DNA of 64,000 bases from JBAOHV01 sp963714875 (lineage in GTDB: Bacteria; Actinomycetota; Acidimicrobiia; Acidimicrobiales; Microtrichaceae), in assembly GCA_963714875.1 (NCBI GenBank), contig CAVQQI010000011.1:1434361-1498360 (forward strand), given 5' to 3'. Under the pieces are notes generated by a model. That model had not been told where the DNA came from, made no database searches, and saw only the letters and a list, made by a program, of their open reading frames with translations. How positions within the stretch are numbered: position 1 is the stretch's first letter; every line of letters begins with the position of its first letter. Positions 35,075 through 44,168 of this stretch are shown here, piece after piece. Made by a program: the position numbers and the translations under genes.

Positions 35075-36298
35075 ATGACCAAGATCAAGGTGCTGAACCC
35101 CGTCGTCGAGCTCGACGGCGATGAGATGACCCGGATCATCTGGGACTTCATCAAGGCCCAGCTGATCCTCCCCTATCTCGATGTCGATCTGAAGTACTAC
35201 GACCTGGGCATCGAGGCGCGGGACGCCACCGACGACCAGATCACCATCGACGCCGCCGAGGCCATCAAGACCCACGGCGTCGGCGTGAAGTGCGCCACGA
35301 TCACACCCGACGAGGCCCGGGTCGAGGAGTTCGGCCTGAAGAAGATGTGGCGGTCGCCCAACGGCACGATCCGCAACATCCTGGGCGGCGTGGTGTTCCG
35401 CGAGCCGATCCTGTGCTCGAACATCCCCCGGCTGGTGCCCGGTTGGACCAAGCCGATCGTCATCGGGCGCCACGCGCACGGCGACCAGTACCGGGCCACC
35501 GACTTCAAGGCGCCGACGGCGGGCAACGTCACCATCACCTACACCCCCGACGACGGCTCCGAGCCCATGGAGTTCGAGGTGGTGCACATCCCCGAGGGCG
35601 GCGGCGTCGTCATGGGCATGTACAACTTCGACGAGTCGATCCGTGACTTCGCCCGCGCGTCGTTCCGCTACGGACTCCAGCGCAACTACCCCGTCTACCT
35701 CTCGACGAAGAACACGATCCTCAAGGCCTACGACGGTCAGTTCAAGGATCTGTTCCAGGAGGTGTTCGACGCCGAGTTCGCCACCGAGTTCGCCGCAGCC
35801 GGGCTGACCTACGAGCACCGACTGATCGACGACATGGTCGCCGCCGCGATGAAGTGGGAGGGCGGCTACGTGTGGGCGTGCAAGAACTACGACGGCGACG
35901 TGCAGTCCGACGTGGTCGCGCAGGGATTCGGGTCGCTCGGGCTGATGACCTCGGTGCTGATGACCCCCGACGGTCGCACCGTCGAGGCCGAGGCCGCGCA
36001 CGGCACGGTGACCCGCCACTACCGGGAGCATCAGAAGGGGAATCCGACCTCGACCAACCCGATCGCATCGATCTTCGCCTGGACCCAGGGTCTGGCGCAC
36101 CGGGGCAAGCTGGACGGAACCCCCGAGGTCACCGCGTTCGCCGAGACGCTCGAAGCGGTCTGTGTCGAGACCGTCGAGTCCGGGTCGATGACCAAGGACC
36201 TGGCGCTGCTGGTCGGCGCGGACCAGCCGTGGCTCACGACCCAGGAGTTCCTGGCGACCCTGGATGAGAACCTCCAGGCCCGCATGGCCAGCAGCTGA
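35075..36298 (+). CDS. icd: NADP-dependent isocitrate dehydrogenase
   Basis: A 407-residue homodimeric enzyme converting isocitrate to 2-oxoglutarate. The sequence is of the dimeric, eukaryote-like type II group: ELDGDEMTRIIWDFIK at the N-terminus, SPNGTIRNILGGVVFREPI for isocitrate binding, metal-binding aspartates in DDMVAAAMKWEGGYVWACK, and EAAHGTVTRHYREHQKGN near the NADP site. ATG 35075 is preceded by CGAGGAG. It works with mdh and sdhCAB of the same block in the citric-acid cycle. Palindromic repeats follow its stop. Confidence 0.97.
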   Translation: MTKIKVLNPVVELDGDEMTRIIWDFIKAQLILPYLDVDLKYYDLGIEARDATDDQITIDAAEAIKTHGVGVKCATITPDEARVEEFGLKKMWRSPNGTIRNILGGVVFREPILCSNIPRLVPGWTKPIVIGRHAHGDQYRATDFKAPTAGNVTITYTPDDGSEPMEFEVVHIPEGGGVVMGMYNFDESIRDFARASFRYGLQRNYPVYLSTKNTILKAYDGQFKDLFQEVFDAEFATEFAAAGLTYEHRLIDDMVAAAMKWEGGYVWACKNYDGDVQSDVVAQGFGSLGLMTSVLMTPDGRTVEAEAAHGTVTRHYREHQKGNPTSTNPIASIFAWTQGLAHRGKLDGTPEVTAFAETLEAVCVETVESGSMTKDLALLVGADQPWLTTQEFLATLDENLQARMASS

Positions 36299-36340
36299 GC
36301 CACCCCGCGACCGGACCCACAGCCCGGGGCCGGATCAGCT

Positions 36341-36511
36341 GAACAGTGCTGCGAAACGCGTCACTCCCAGCGCGATCTGCAGCACACCTCGCTCGCGCAG
36401 CCCAACTGTGCTGCCGAACGCGTCACTCCCAGCGCGATCCGCAACACGGCTCGACCGCTCGCCCCAACTGTGCTGTCGAACCCGTCAGCAGCGGCGCGAT
36501 CTGCGACAGGT
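36341..36511. repeat. Palindromic repeat, copies 3-5 (tandem)
   Basis: Three tandem, increasingly diverged units start at 36341, 36413 and 36466 (GAACAGTGCTGC, CAACTGTGCTGC, CAACTGTGCTGT), each followed by gaa-CGCGTC-like sequence and a right arm of the GCGCGATCTGCAGCACA type. With the flanking unassigned bases they fill the 294-base gap between icd and the AbiEi/DUF559-like gene. Nothing else was seen there. Confidence 0.7.
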
Positions 36512-36592
36512 CTCGATCGGTGTCGCAGCCAAGCGGCCCACCGGGTCGCGGCGCCCGTTGGCGTGGCGGCTCCCGGCCGACAACGTGTCCGG

Positions 36593-37528
36593 GTGCGCAG
36601 CGCCGACAGGATCGCCCGAGAGATCGCCACCCATCAGCACGGCGTCGTCGCCCGGCGTCAACTACGCGAACACGGCGCCACCCGTGGCGCGATCCGCAAC
36701 CTGACCGGACCGCACGGTCGGTGGGTGCCCCTCGGTGACGAGGTGCTCCGCCTCACCGGCACCGCTGACAGCCCCGACCAGCGCACCGCCGCCGGGGTGC
36801 TCGACGCCGGGCCCGGAGCGGTGCTCTCCTACAGCGCTGCCGGGAACTGGTGGGGACTCAGCGGTTGCGCCCTCGAGCCCACCCTGGTGGCCCGCACCAG
36901 CAGTTCCCGCCGCGGCAGCACGCTGGCGACCATCCACCGGGTGAGGTTCCTGCCCGGTGGTTGGACCACGACCCACCGGGGCGTGGCGGTCGTGCGCCCG
37001 GAGATGCTGGCGCTCCAGCTGTTCTCCACCAGCCGGTTCGAGCGGGCGGAACGGCTGGTCGAACGACTCTGGTCCCTACGGACGTTCTCCGGCGCGTCGC
37101 TCGCCAGGTTCCTGCGTGCGGTCCCACTCCGCGGGGTGCGGGGATCGGCAGCGCTGAGGCGCTACTTCGATGCCCGGGGAGTGGACTACCGCCCGCCGGA
37201 CAGTGGCCTGGAGAGCCGCTTCCAGCAGATCACCTGCGACGCCGGCCTCGAGTTCCGTCGACAGGTCGACACCGGGGACGACGAGCACTGGACCGGGCGG
37301 GTGGACTTCCTTCACATCGATCGGCCGTTCGTGGTCGAGATACAGAGCGAGGCCTACCACTCGTCGCTGATCGACCAACGCGCCGACGAGGCGAGGATGG
37401 CGGCGCTACGCATTGCTGGGTTCACCGTGCTGGAGGTCACCGACACGATGGTGTGGACCCAACCCCGAGCGGTCGTCGAGAAAGTCTGCGAGGGACTCGA
37501 ACTGTGCCGCAGAACGCGTCGATCCTGA
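36593..37528 (+). CDS. AbiEi/DUF559-like protein: winged-helix N-terminus plus Vsr-like endonuclease fold
   Basis: A protein of about 311 residues. The N-terminal part (ADRIAREIATHQHGVVARRQL) resembles the AbiEi-type winged helix. The C-terminal part has the core of DUF559/Vsr-like PD-(D/E)xK nucleases: GRVDFLHIDRPFVVEIQSE with Asp and Glu-x-Gln, then an R-x2-AL-x-I-AGF-x-VLEVTD segment. Many actinobacteria carry dozens of such paralogs; activity is unproven. The start is uncertain (GTG 36593; the frame opens at 36470 inside repeat copy 5). The last codons (ELCRRTRRS) are encoded by the left arm of repeat copy 6. No AbiEii-like toxin gene is adjacent. Confidence 0.75.
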   Translation: MRSADRIAREIATHQHGVVARRQLREHGATRGAIRNLTGPHGRWVPLGDEVLRLTGTADSPDQRTAAGVLDAGPGAVLSYSAAGNWWGLSGCALEPTLVARTSSSRRGSTLATIHRVRFLPGGWTTTHRGVAVVRPEMLALQLFSTSRFERAERLVERLWSLRTFSGASLARFLRAVPLRGVRGSAALRRYFDARGVDYRPPDSGLESRFQQITCDAGLEFRRQVDTGDDEHWTGRVDFLHIDRPFVVEIQSEAYHSSLIDQRADEARMAALRIAGFTVLEVTDTMVWTQPRAVVEKVCEGLELCRRTRRS

Positions 37529-37610
37529 CGCGTTCTGCGGCACAGTTCGCGATGCCTGAACAGGTGTGTCGCAGAGCGCGTCGATCCTGACGCGTACGGC
37601 GGCACAGTTC
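37499..37610. repeat. Palindromic repeat, copies 6-7 (tandem); copy 6 is a perfect 22-bp dyad
   Basis: Copy 6 has arms 37499-37520 (begins GAACTGTGCCGCAGAAC) and 37527-37548 that are exact reverse complements around gatcct. Copy 7 (37558-37610) has the same loop and weaker arms. They lie between the convergent AbiEi/DUF559-like and LLM genes; copy 6 overlaps the end of the former. Confidence 0.85.
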
Positions 37611-37635
37611 GCCACTGTCGGAGAAGCCCCTGCGG

Positions 37636-38521
37636 TCAGCGAGCGGCGAGCAGCTCGACGGTGGCCTCGAGACACCGGGGGTCGACGGTGCCGGGCACCA
37701 GGATGAACTCGTCGACGCCGGCAGCCTCGGCGTCGTCGAGCGCTCGCAGCAGTCGGTCGCCGTTCCAGACCGGGGCGTCGTCGGCCATCAGCCGAGCGAA
37801 CTCAGCACCGAAGATGCGCAGGTAGTCATGGGTGAAGCCCCGCAACGTCTCGCGGGGCTCGTCGACGCCGAGTGTGTAGAAGCACCCGGTGATGATGCGG
37901 GGCGCCTCGGTTCGCCCGGCGTCGGACCACGCCTGGCGGGCCGCCACCGCGGCGCTGGCCATACCTTCGGCGTTCGCATCGATCGAGAAGCCCGACACGC
38001 CATCGGCCCACTGCGCCGCGCGGGCCAGCGCCTTCGGGCCCATCGCACCCGCCAGGATCGGAGGGCCGCCCTCCTGCACGCAGCTGGGCCCGGTGGGGTC
38101 CGCCCCCTCGAACGCCGCGCCGCCGTCCCACAGCCGTCGCAGCTCGGCGACCCCGTCGTCGAGGCGCTGGTGGCGGCGTTCCATGGACGCACCCATGGCC
38201 AGGTAGTCGTGCTCACGGCCACCGATGCCGACCCCGACCGTCACCCGTCCGCCGCTCAACACGTCCAGCGTGGCGATCTGCTTGGCGATCAGCGGGATCG
38301 GGTGCATGGGCAGCACGATCAGGTTGACGAACACCCGCACCCGCTCGGTCAGCGCTGCAGCCGCAGCGTTGGTGACGTTCATCTCCTGGTTGTGGAACGT
38401 GATGCGCTCGCCGCAGGAGATGGACGAGAACGGCCCGGCGTCGATGCCCGCGACACCAGTCCAGGGTGGTCGAGCGGGTGTAGCCACGAGCCATCGTGGG
38501 GAGTGCGACGCCGATCTGCAT
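37636..38521 (-). CDS. LLM-class (F420-type) oxidoreductase (one-base frameshift)
   Basis: A luciferase-like monooxygenase-fold protein of about 294 residues. The start MQIGVALPTMARGYTRSTT is at ATG 38521; the frame shifts at the CCC run 38447-38449. Removing one base gives DWCRGIDAGPFSSISCGER, the expected continuation. Further family features are VFVNLIVLPMHPIPLIAKQ, LDVLSGGRVTVGVGIGG and the ligand region EGGPPILAGAMGPKALARAA. Such proteins in Acidimicrobiia and mycobacteria usually use coenzyme F420. The substrate is unknown. Confidence 0.85.
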
Positions 38522-38573
38522 GCGCCGCACGATAGGGCTGCGCCCCGCCGACCGCCCGATCACCGCACCGCCC

Positions 38574-38684
38574 CAGGTGTGCTGCGGAACGCGTCAGGAT
38601 CGGCGCGATCGGCGACACAGTTCCGGGCGCAGCCCCAGGTGTGCTGCGGAACGCGTCAGGACCGGCGCGTTCGGCGACACAGTT
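38574..38684. repeat. Palindromic repeat, copies 8-9 (tandem)
   Basis: Two nearly identical units (38574-38622 and 38636-38684), each starting CAGGTGTGCTGCGGAACGCG and ending GGCGACACAGTTC. They lie 44 bases downstream of the stop of the last prepilin gene and 53 bases upstream of the LLM start. Confidence 0.8.
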
Positions 38685-38727
38685 CCGGGTGCAGGGGGTT
38701 TCGCCGGCGGCGACCGGGGGGTCGAAC

Positions 38728-41623
38728 TCAGGGCGGGCTGTTCTGGTTGGCGCCGAGCACCGAGGCGCAGCCCGCCGCCGGGCACCTGGACCAGCTCAGC
38801 ACCTCGACGCCGTAGCCGGGCTCGTACACCGGGTTCCCGGCACCATCGATCCGGACGTCGACGAACTTCACGCGGGCGGTCAGCCGCTCGACACCGTCGA
38901 TCGTCGCGATCAGGTCGACGGTCCGGGCATCCGGCGGCGAGCAGCACACGGTGCCCATCTCCGCCCCCGGCGACATGCGGCTCCCGAGCCCGTGCAGCAC
39001 CAGGTCGCTGCCGAACAGCGGCGCCGCGGTCGCCTCGCCGTTCCAGTTGATGTCCAGGTCGCTGAACGGCAACCAGGCGGATCCGGCGACGTTGAACGCT
39101 GCACGGGAGGCGCCCGTGGCGGCGTCGACGGTGACCGTCGAGGTCGGCGGTCGACCCGAGTAGGTGTCGGTGACGGTCGTGAGCCGGATGTGTTCGATGT
39201 CGGGTGGCCGGATCTGCCAGATCGGCGACGTGTCGGCCGGGTTGTAGAGCAGGTTGCTGCGCAGGCACTCGAACGGCACGTTGTTGAGCCAGTTCGGCAC
39301 ACACGACATCTCGAAGCGCACCTTCAGCGTCAGGGGGTCGGTCAGGCTTGCTCGCGTTGTTCAGCACCAGCGCGTTGCAGCCGGCGGTGCGGCCGGATCC
39401 TCGAGGTCGACCGAGAGCAGGTCGAACGCGATCTCCTGGTCGGAGTTCATGCCGCTGCCCTGGGTGATGCAGCGGCTGCCGTCGGGGGTCTCGAGCTCGA
39501 TGAAGGTCCGCATCGGCGCCAGGAAGTTGTCGATGTCGATGAAGTTGCCGAACAGCGACGTCCACGCCGCCGGCAGCACGGTGTTGGACGGCTTGACCTT
39601 CACCACCGCCCGCAGGGTGCTGATGGATGGGGTCGAGGTCGGGGTTCGAGGAGCTGAACAGTCCCGGGAACGAGAAGTCGCTGAGTCGACAGCGCGTGGG
39701 CGAACGGCGTGGCCGGCGTCCGGGTGCGGCCCGGGTCGGCGACCTGGCAGACGAAGTCGCCGCACGGCATCTGCGGGGTGGCCACCGCGGCGTCGGGCGT
39801 GAGCACGTTCGCCGGCGAGTTCCACCCGCCGCTGGCCGGGCTGGACGCCGATGCGGCGCGGCCGCTGACCGCGTTGATCTCGACCTGTGCCTCGGTGATG
39901 TCGATGCTCTGGATGATCGTGGCAACAGCAGCAGCTCCATCTGGTGCTCGACACGATGCGACCACCGTTGAGCTCGTTCTGGTAGATGTCGGTCGTCGAG
40001 CAGGTGCCGGGCAGCTCCTTCAGGTCGAACGAGCTGGTGAGGCCGCCGTTGGGCATGCCGGTGACGAAGTCGCTCCGACAGATCTCGGTGCCGTCCGCAC
40101 GGCGCACGGTGAACCGCGACTGCCGGTTGCGGATCAGGTTGTTGGGTGTGTCGACGTTCTCGGTGCCGGTCAGCATGACCCGCAGCGAGTCGACCAGGGC
40201 CTCGCCGCTGGTGCTGAGCAACAGGTCGTAGGTGCGCGGGGTTGACACTGCCGCTGTCGGTGATGTCGGACGTCCTGGGGTACGCCGAACCAGGACGAAG
40301 CGGCACGAGAACGCCCTGGTGATCCTGTTGCCCACGGACGGCACGACGATCGCGGCGCTGACGTCGGTCGGCACCACCGCCTGCTGGTAGATGGCCGGCA
40401 GCGGGTCGGTGCCCGGTCCGCCCGGACGTGCCGGACACATGCCCACTCGCCCGGCGGTGTGGGTGATGGCGGTCCACCCGGCGATCAGCACGGTGGTCCC
40501 CGATGCCACCGGGTCGCACAGCGGCGCGTCGGCATCGTCCGCGACCGCCGCTGCTGCCTGCACCCCGGCGGCCGGGTCCCATCCGGCCGGCTGACCGAAC
40601 ACGTAGTACGAGCCGGCGTCGCCCAGGATCAGCTGTCGACCGTTGAACGAGCACGACACCGGGGGTGAAGTGGAAGGTCCGGTTCCGACAGGCCGCCACC
40701 GAACCATCGGTGAGTCGGGAGATGGCGGTGGTCTCGGCCGCGGTGTAGGCCCGAGCGGCGAAGGTCATGACCGGCGTGGCGCAGGTGGTGGGGATGGCGG
40801 TCACCGGGTTCGTACGACGCCACCAGTCCTGCGCCACCACCGCTGGGGTCGCTGTCGAGCTGGCGGGCCGCGGCGCTCGTCGCACGCCGGGCTGTCGTCG
40901 AGGTCCGCGATGGTGCCGGCGCCGTTGCCCGGCGTTCCCGACAGCAGACCGCACTCCCCTGCTGGCGCACCCAGACCCGGGTCGCCCTGTGCGTACTGGC
41001 CCCCGACCGTGATCGCCGGCGTGCCGCCCGCATCGCTGCGCAGCCCGACCGACCCGGTGCGCACCGTCACCCCGCTGGAGAAGTCGAGCGGCTCGGGCCC
41101 CGAGTGCACCAGCGCGGTGTTCGACCCCGCTGCTGCACCCTGCAACGAGCTGGCGACCGACCACGGCATGCAGCCGAGGGCGTTGGAGGCGCAGTCCTCG
41201 GTCCAGCGCAGCGCGCCCTGGTAGCCGTCGGTGCCGACGATGCGCACCTGGTCGATGCTGGATCCGGTTGCCGAACCCGCCGGCGCGCAGTCGACATCGA
41301 CCGCCACGTCGTCGCCGGAACCGGCGGTCTGCTGGTCGAACAGCTGGTCGGTCAGGTACGGCGTGGTCGGATCGCACGGCGCGTCGCGCATCTGGTTGAT
41401 CGCGGACTCGATGGCGCCGTCGGCGGCCCTGCCCTCACGCGCCGAGCGCTCCTGGGCCTCGGTGATCCGCATGGTGGTGTAGAGCAGCCCGAACAGCGCA
41501 CCGATGACCACCGAGGTGAAGGCGATCACCGCCAGCACCGTGATGAGCGCGAACCCGCTCTGTCCGTGGCGCGCGGTCCGTCGCCGCGAGCGCTCTCGAG
41601 GACGTCGGCGTCAGGAGCTCCAT
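38728..41623 (-). CDS. Large PilX/GspK-like prepilin, module 2 (many frameshifts)
   Basis: The homologue of the intact protein at 44169-47366. ATG 41623 overlaps the preceding stop codon (TGATG). A short basic leader leads into a type III signal, SG|FALITVLAVIAFTSVVIGAL, with Thr and not Glu at position +5. Matching segments then appear in changing frames: HTAGRVGMCPARPG, DPLPAIYQQAVVPTDVSA, LNGGRIVSS, LPAAWTSLFGNFIDIDNFL, and the end from VPNWLNNVPFECLRSNLLYN to ASVLGANQNSPP. At least five shifts are needed for about 965 residues. The intact sister copy makes sequencing error plausible, but real decay of a duplicate cannot be excluded. Confidence 0.72.
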
Positions 41624-43495
41624 CACTTCACCGGTCCGTCGGGCAGGGTGATCCAGTCGCTGTAGGCGATCGGCCCGCCGGCGGCGGCTTCGACCCCGAC
41701 ACGAGCGCGTGCGGTCGACGGTGCCGGGCAGGGGTTCGGCGGCAGCGGCTTGCGGGGCTCGAGCGCGGCGGCCACGGCCTGGGACGGGCAGCGAGCGTGC
41801 GCACCCGTTGCCGGTGCTCTCCATGTCGACCACGTACCTGCGCGCACCGGGCCGTGGGTCCCAGACCAGGTCCGGGCCCACCACCCGTACGTTCGTCGGT
41901 GCGCTGGGAGCACCCGGCACCACGACGTTGCGGACCAGTCGCCCGGTGCGGCCCTGGTCGTCGGTGACGGTCAGGGTGACGGTGTAGGTGCCCGGGTGCA
42001 GGGTAGGTGTGGACAGGGTTGGCGCCGGAGCCGCCGGGGCCGGCGAGCAGGCCGAAGTCCCAGGCGAAGCTCGTGATGGACCCGGTGGACGCGCCCGCAT
42101 CGAACGACATCGACGTGGAGCCGGCGGGCGCAGCGACGAAGTCGGCCACCGGAGCGCCGGGAACGCGGCGGGATCGGGATCCGGATCAGGACCGGGGCCC
42201 GTTCCCGGGTCAGGTGGCGGGGCCAGCGGGTCGACCACGGTCACGTCGACGGCTGGTGGTGTCGGTCGCGCCGGTGTCGTCGGTGACGGTGAGCCGGACG
42301 GTGATGCCGCCGACCGCCCACGCCGGCACCTCGAACGAGGCGACGTCGCCGCGTGAAGGACAGTTCCAGGCCCTCGCCGGCCTCGAGGGCGCTGGTCAAC
42401 AACCAGTTGTAGCTGAGCGGGCCTCCGTCGGGATCGCTCGATCCGGCGGCCGACATGTTGATCGTCGTCTGCCCGGCAGTGGCGCTGGTGGGCGTGACCG
42501 CGAGCTGCGCGATCGGCGAGCGGTTCTCGATCTCGAACGTCCAGTAGCCCGTGTTGGTCGCGCCGTCGTCGTCGGTGACGGTCAGGCTCACCGTGTAGAC
42601 ACCGGTCTGGGTACAACGTGAACTCGATCTCGCCCAGCGGGCCGGGGGCGGGCGCGACCGGCGGGGCGCCGGAGCCCTCGGGACCGGTCGGCAGTTCCCA
42701 CTGGGCGGACACGATGGAGCCGTCGCTGTCGGTGGAGCCCGCCGAGGTGAACCTGACGACGAACCTGGCCAGGGCCGATCCGCTGCAGGGAGAGCAGCTC
42801 GGGCCGGGCGATCGGCACGAAGTTGCCGGTGGGGTCGACCTCGAGCGATCGGGCGTCGGTGCGACGCGAGGCGGTCATCACCGTCGGCCGTGCTCCGTGG
42901 CGGTCTGGACCTGGAGGCGCACCTGGCGGCACGCTGCGTCGGGCTGGCCGTTGGCGAGCGTCGGCGACCAGCACGACGCCAGGGTGTCGGCGGGATCGTC
43001 GACGACGTCCTCGATCATCTGGGTCGAGGACACCAGGTCGCCGGTGTTCGCACCGCACACCGAGCGCCACAGGCTGGACTTCCCGGGCACCACCGAGGTG
43101 CCGTCACGCATGGGTGCGACGGAGTAGATGGTCTTGGTCAGCTCTGCGCCCTGGGTGAGCAGCACGACCAGCGGTCGACCGCCGCGGCCACCACCGGTGC
43201 GACAGTCCTGCCGCCAGGTGCCCCACTGCCCCGTGGGGGCGCCCTCGTAGACATCCGCTGCGCCGGCTTCGAGCACGTCGCCGGGGAAGTAGCCCTGCAG
43301 GATGCCGGACTGGGCGGTGCGGATCATGCCGTCGCGGGTGACGGGCTGTTCGCGGATGACCAGCACCGTCCACGCCAGCAGCGGACCCAGCAGCAGCCCG
43401 CTGATGGCGACCACCAGCAGCAGCTCGAGCAGCGTCGCTCCCGCCTGGCCCCGGCGTGTTCGATCGGCGACGCGACGTCGCAGCGCTGCGCTCAT
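41623..43495 (-). CDS. PilW/GspJ-like prepilin with PKD-like domains, module 2 (many frameshifts)
   Basis: ATG 43495 overlaps the upstream stop by four bases. The first 200 residues are intact: leader, type III cleavage site AG|ATLLELLLVVAISGLLLG with Glu +5, and a globular part with cysteines. After about 42,880 the frame changes repeatedly. Recognisable PKD-like strands follow: VTDDDGATNTGYWTFEIE, SSDPDGGPLSYNWLL, and SFDAGASTGSITSFAWDFG. The end reads AYSDWITLPDGPVK. Length, domain order and position copy the module 1 protein at 47363-49172. PKD domains usually mediate surface or carbohydrate contacts. Confidence 0.72.
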
Positions 43496-43998
43496 CGTGA
43501 CCGCTTCACGATCTGCGCCTGGCGTTGGGTGTCGCGGTAGGCGACCTGGACGGTCAGCCGTTGGGCGCCACGGTCAGCTGCGGACGGAGCGCCGGGGCAG
43601 GCATCGTCGAATCCCGAGGTGCCGTCCCAGTACTCCACGTCGACGATGCTGGCGGTGACCCCCGGGGCAGGTGTCCACGAACCGGCGGGGTAGGTCGAGG
43701 TGTAGGTGCCGACGTCGCCGGGTTGGGTCGGGTCGTCACACGGCAGGTACTGCGCGGTGGTCAGGCTCTCGGTGTAGCTGCCGATGGCCTGGTCGACCAC
43801 CTGACGTTCGGCGGTGTCGGCGTTGACCCGCACGATGGTCAGGAACCCCGCGGCCAGCCCGAGCACCACCAGGCTGATGAGGAACACGCTGATGAGGACC
43901 TCGATCAGGCTGACGCCGGCTTGGGCGCGGTGAGACCGACGGATGGCGTTGGCCGAACGCGCGAAACCGGCGAGCAGCACTGGTGCTGAACCCTCCAC
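43492..43998 (-). CDS. PilV/GspI-like minor prepilin, module 2
   Basis: A prepilin of about 168 residues with leader, cleavage site AG|VSLIEVLISVFLISLVVLGL and Glu at +5, followed by a small globular domain (EYWDGTSGFDDACPG, then QRLTVQVAYRDTQRQAQIV). I chose GTG 43998 (after GGGAGGG); an ATG at 44067 gives a longer leader. It is 170 bases downstream of the large prepilin gene of module 1 and first in module 2. The protein matches the prepilin at 49169-49702 in length and in the C-terminal QIVK/QVVK ending. Confidence 0.82.
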   Translation of the reverse strand: MEGSAPVLLAGFARSANAIRRSHRAQAGVSLIEVLISVFLISLVVLGLAAGFLTIVRVNADTAERQVVDQAIGSYTESLTTAQYLPCDDPTQPGDVGTYTSTYPAGSWTPAPGVTASIVDVEYWDGTSGFDDACPGAPSAADRGAQRLTVQVAYRDTQRQAQIVKRSR

Positions 43999-44168
43999 CC
44001 GTTCTCGACCCTCCCCCGCGTGTGCCGGTGCAGCTGCCACCGGACCCACTGCGCTCGCCACGCACATTCAGCATCCGCCGAGCCTGGACCGCCTCCGGCT
44101 CAGCACGTGAGTCTTGTCGGTGCAGGTCGACGGGGTCAATGGGGCGCTCCGGCCTGCTGGAGCGGCCC

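Noticed and set aside
36341..36511. A CRISPR array in the tandem repeats
   Set aside because: Units are diverged palindromes without constant-length spacers, and no cas genes are present.
36593..37528. A type IV AbiE toxin-antitoxin system
   Set aside because: Only the AbiEi-like half is present and it is fused to a nuclease-like domain. No nucleotidyltransferase (AbiEii) gene is adjacent.
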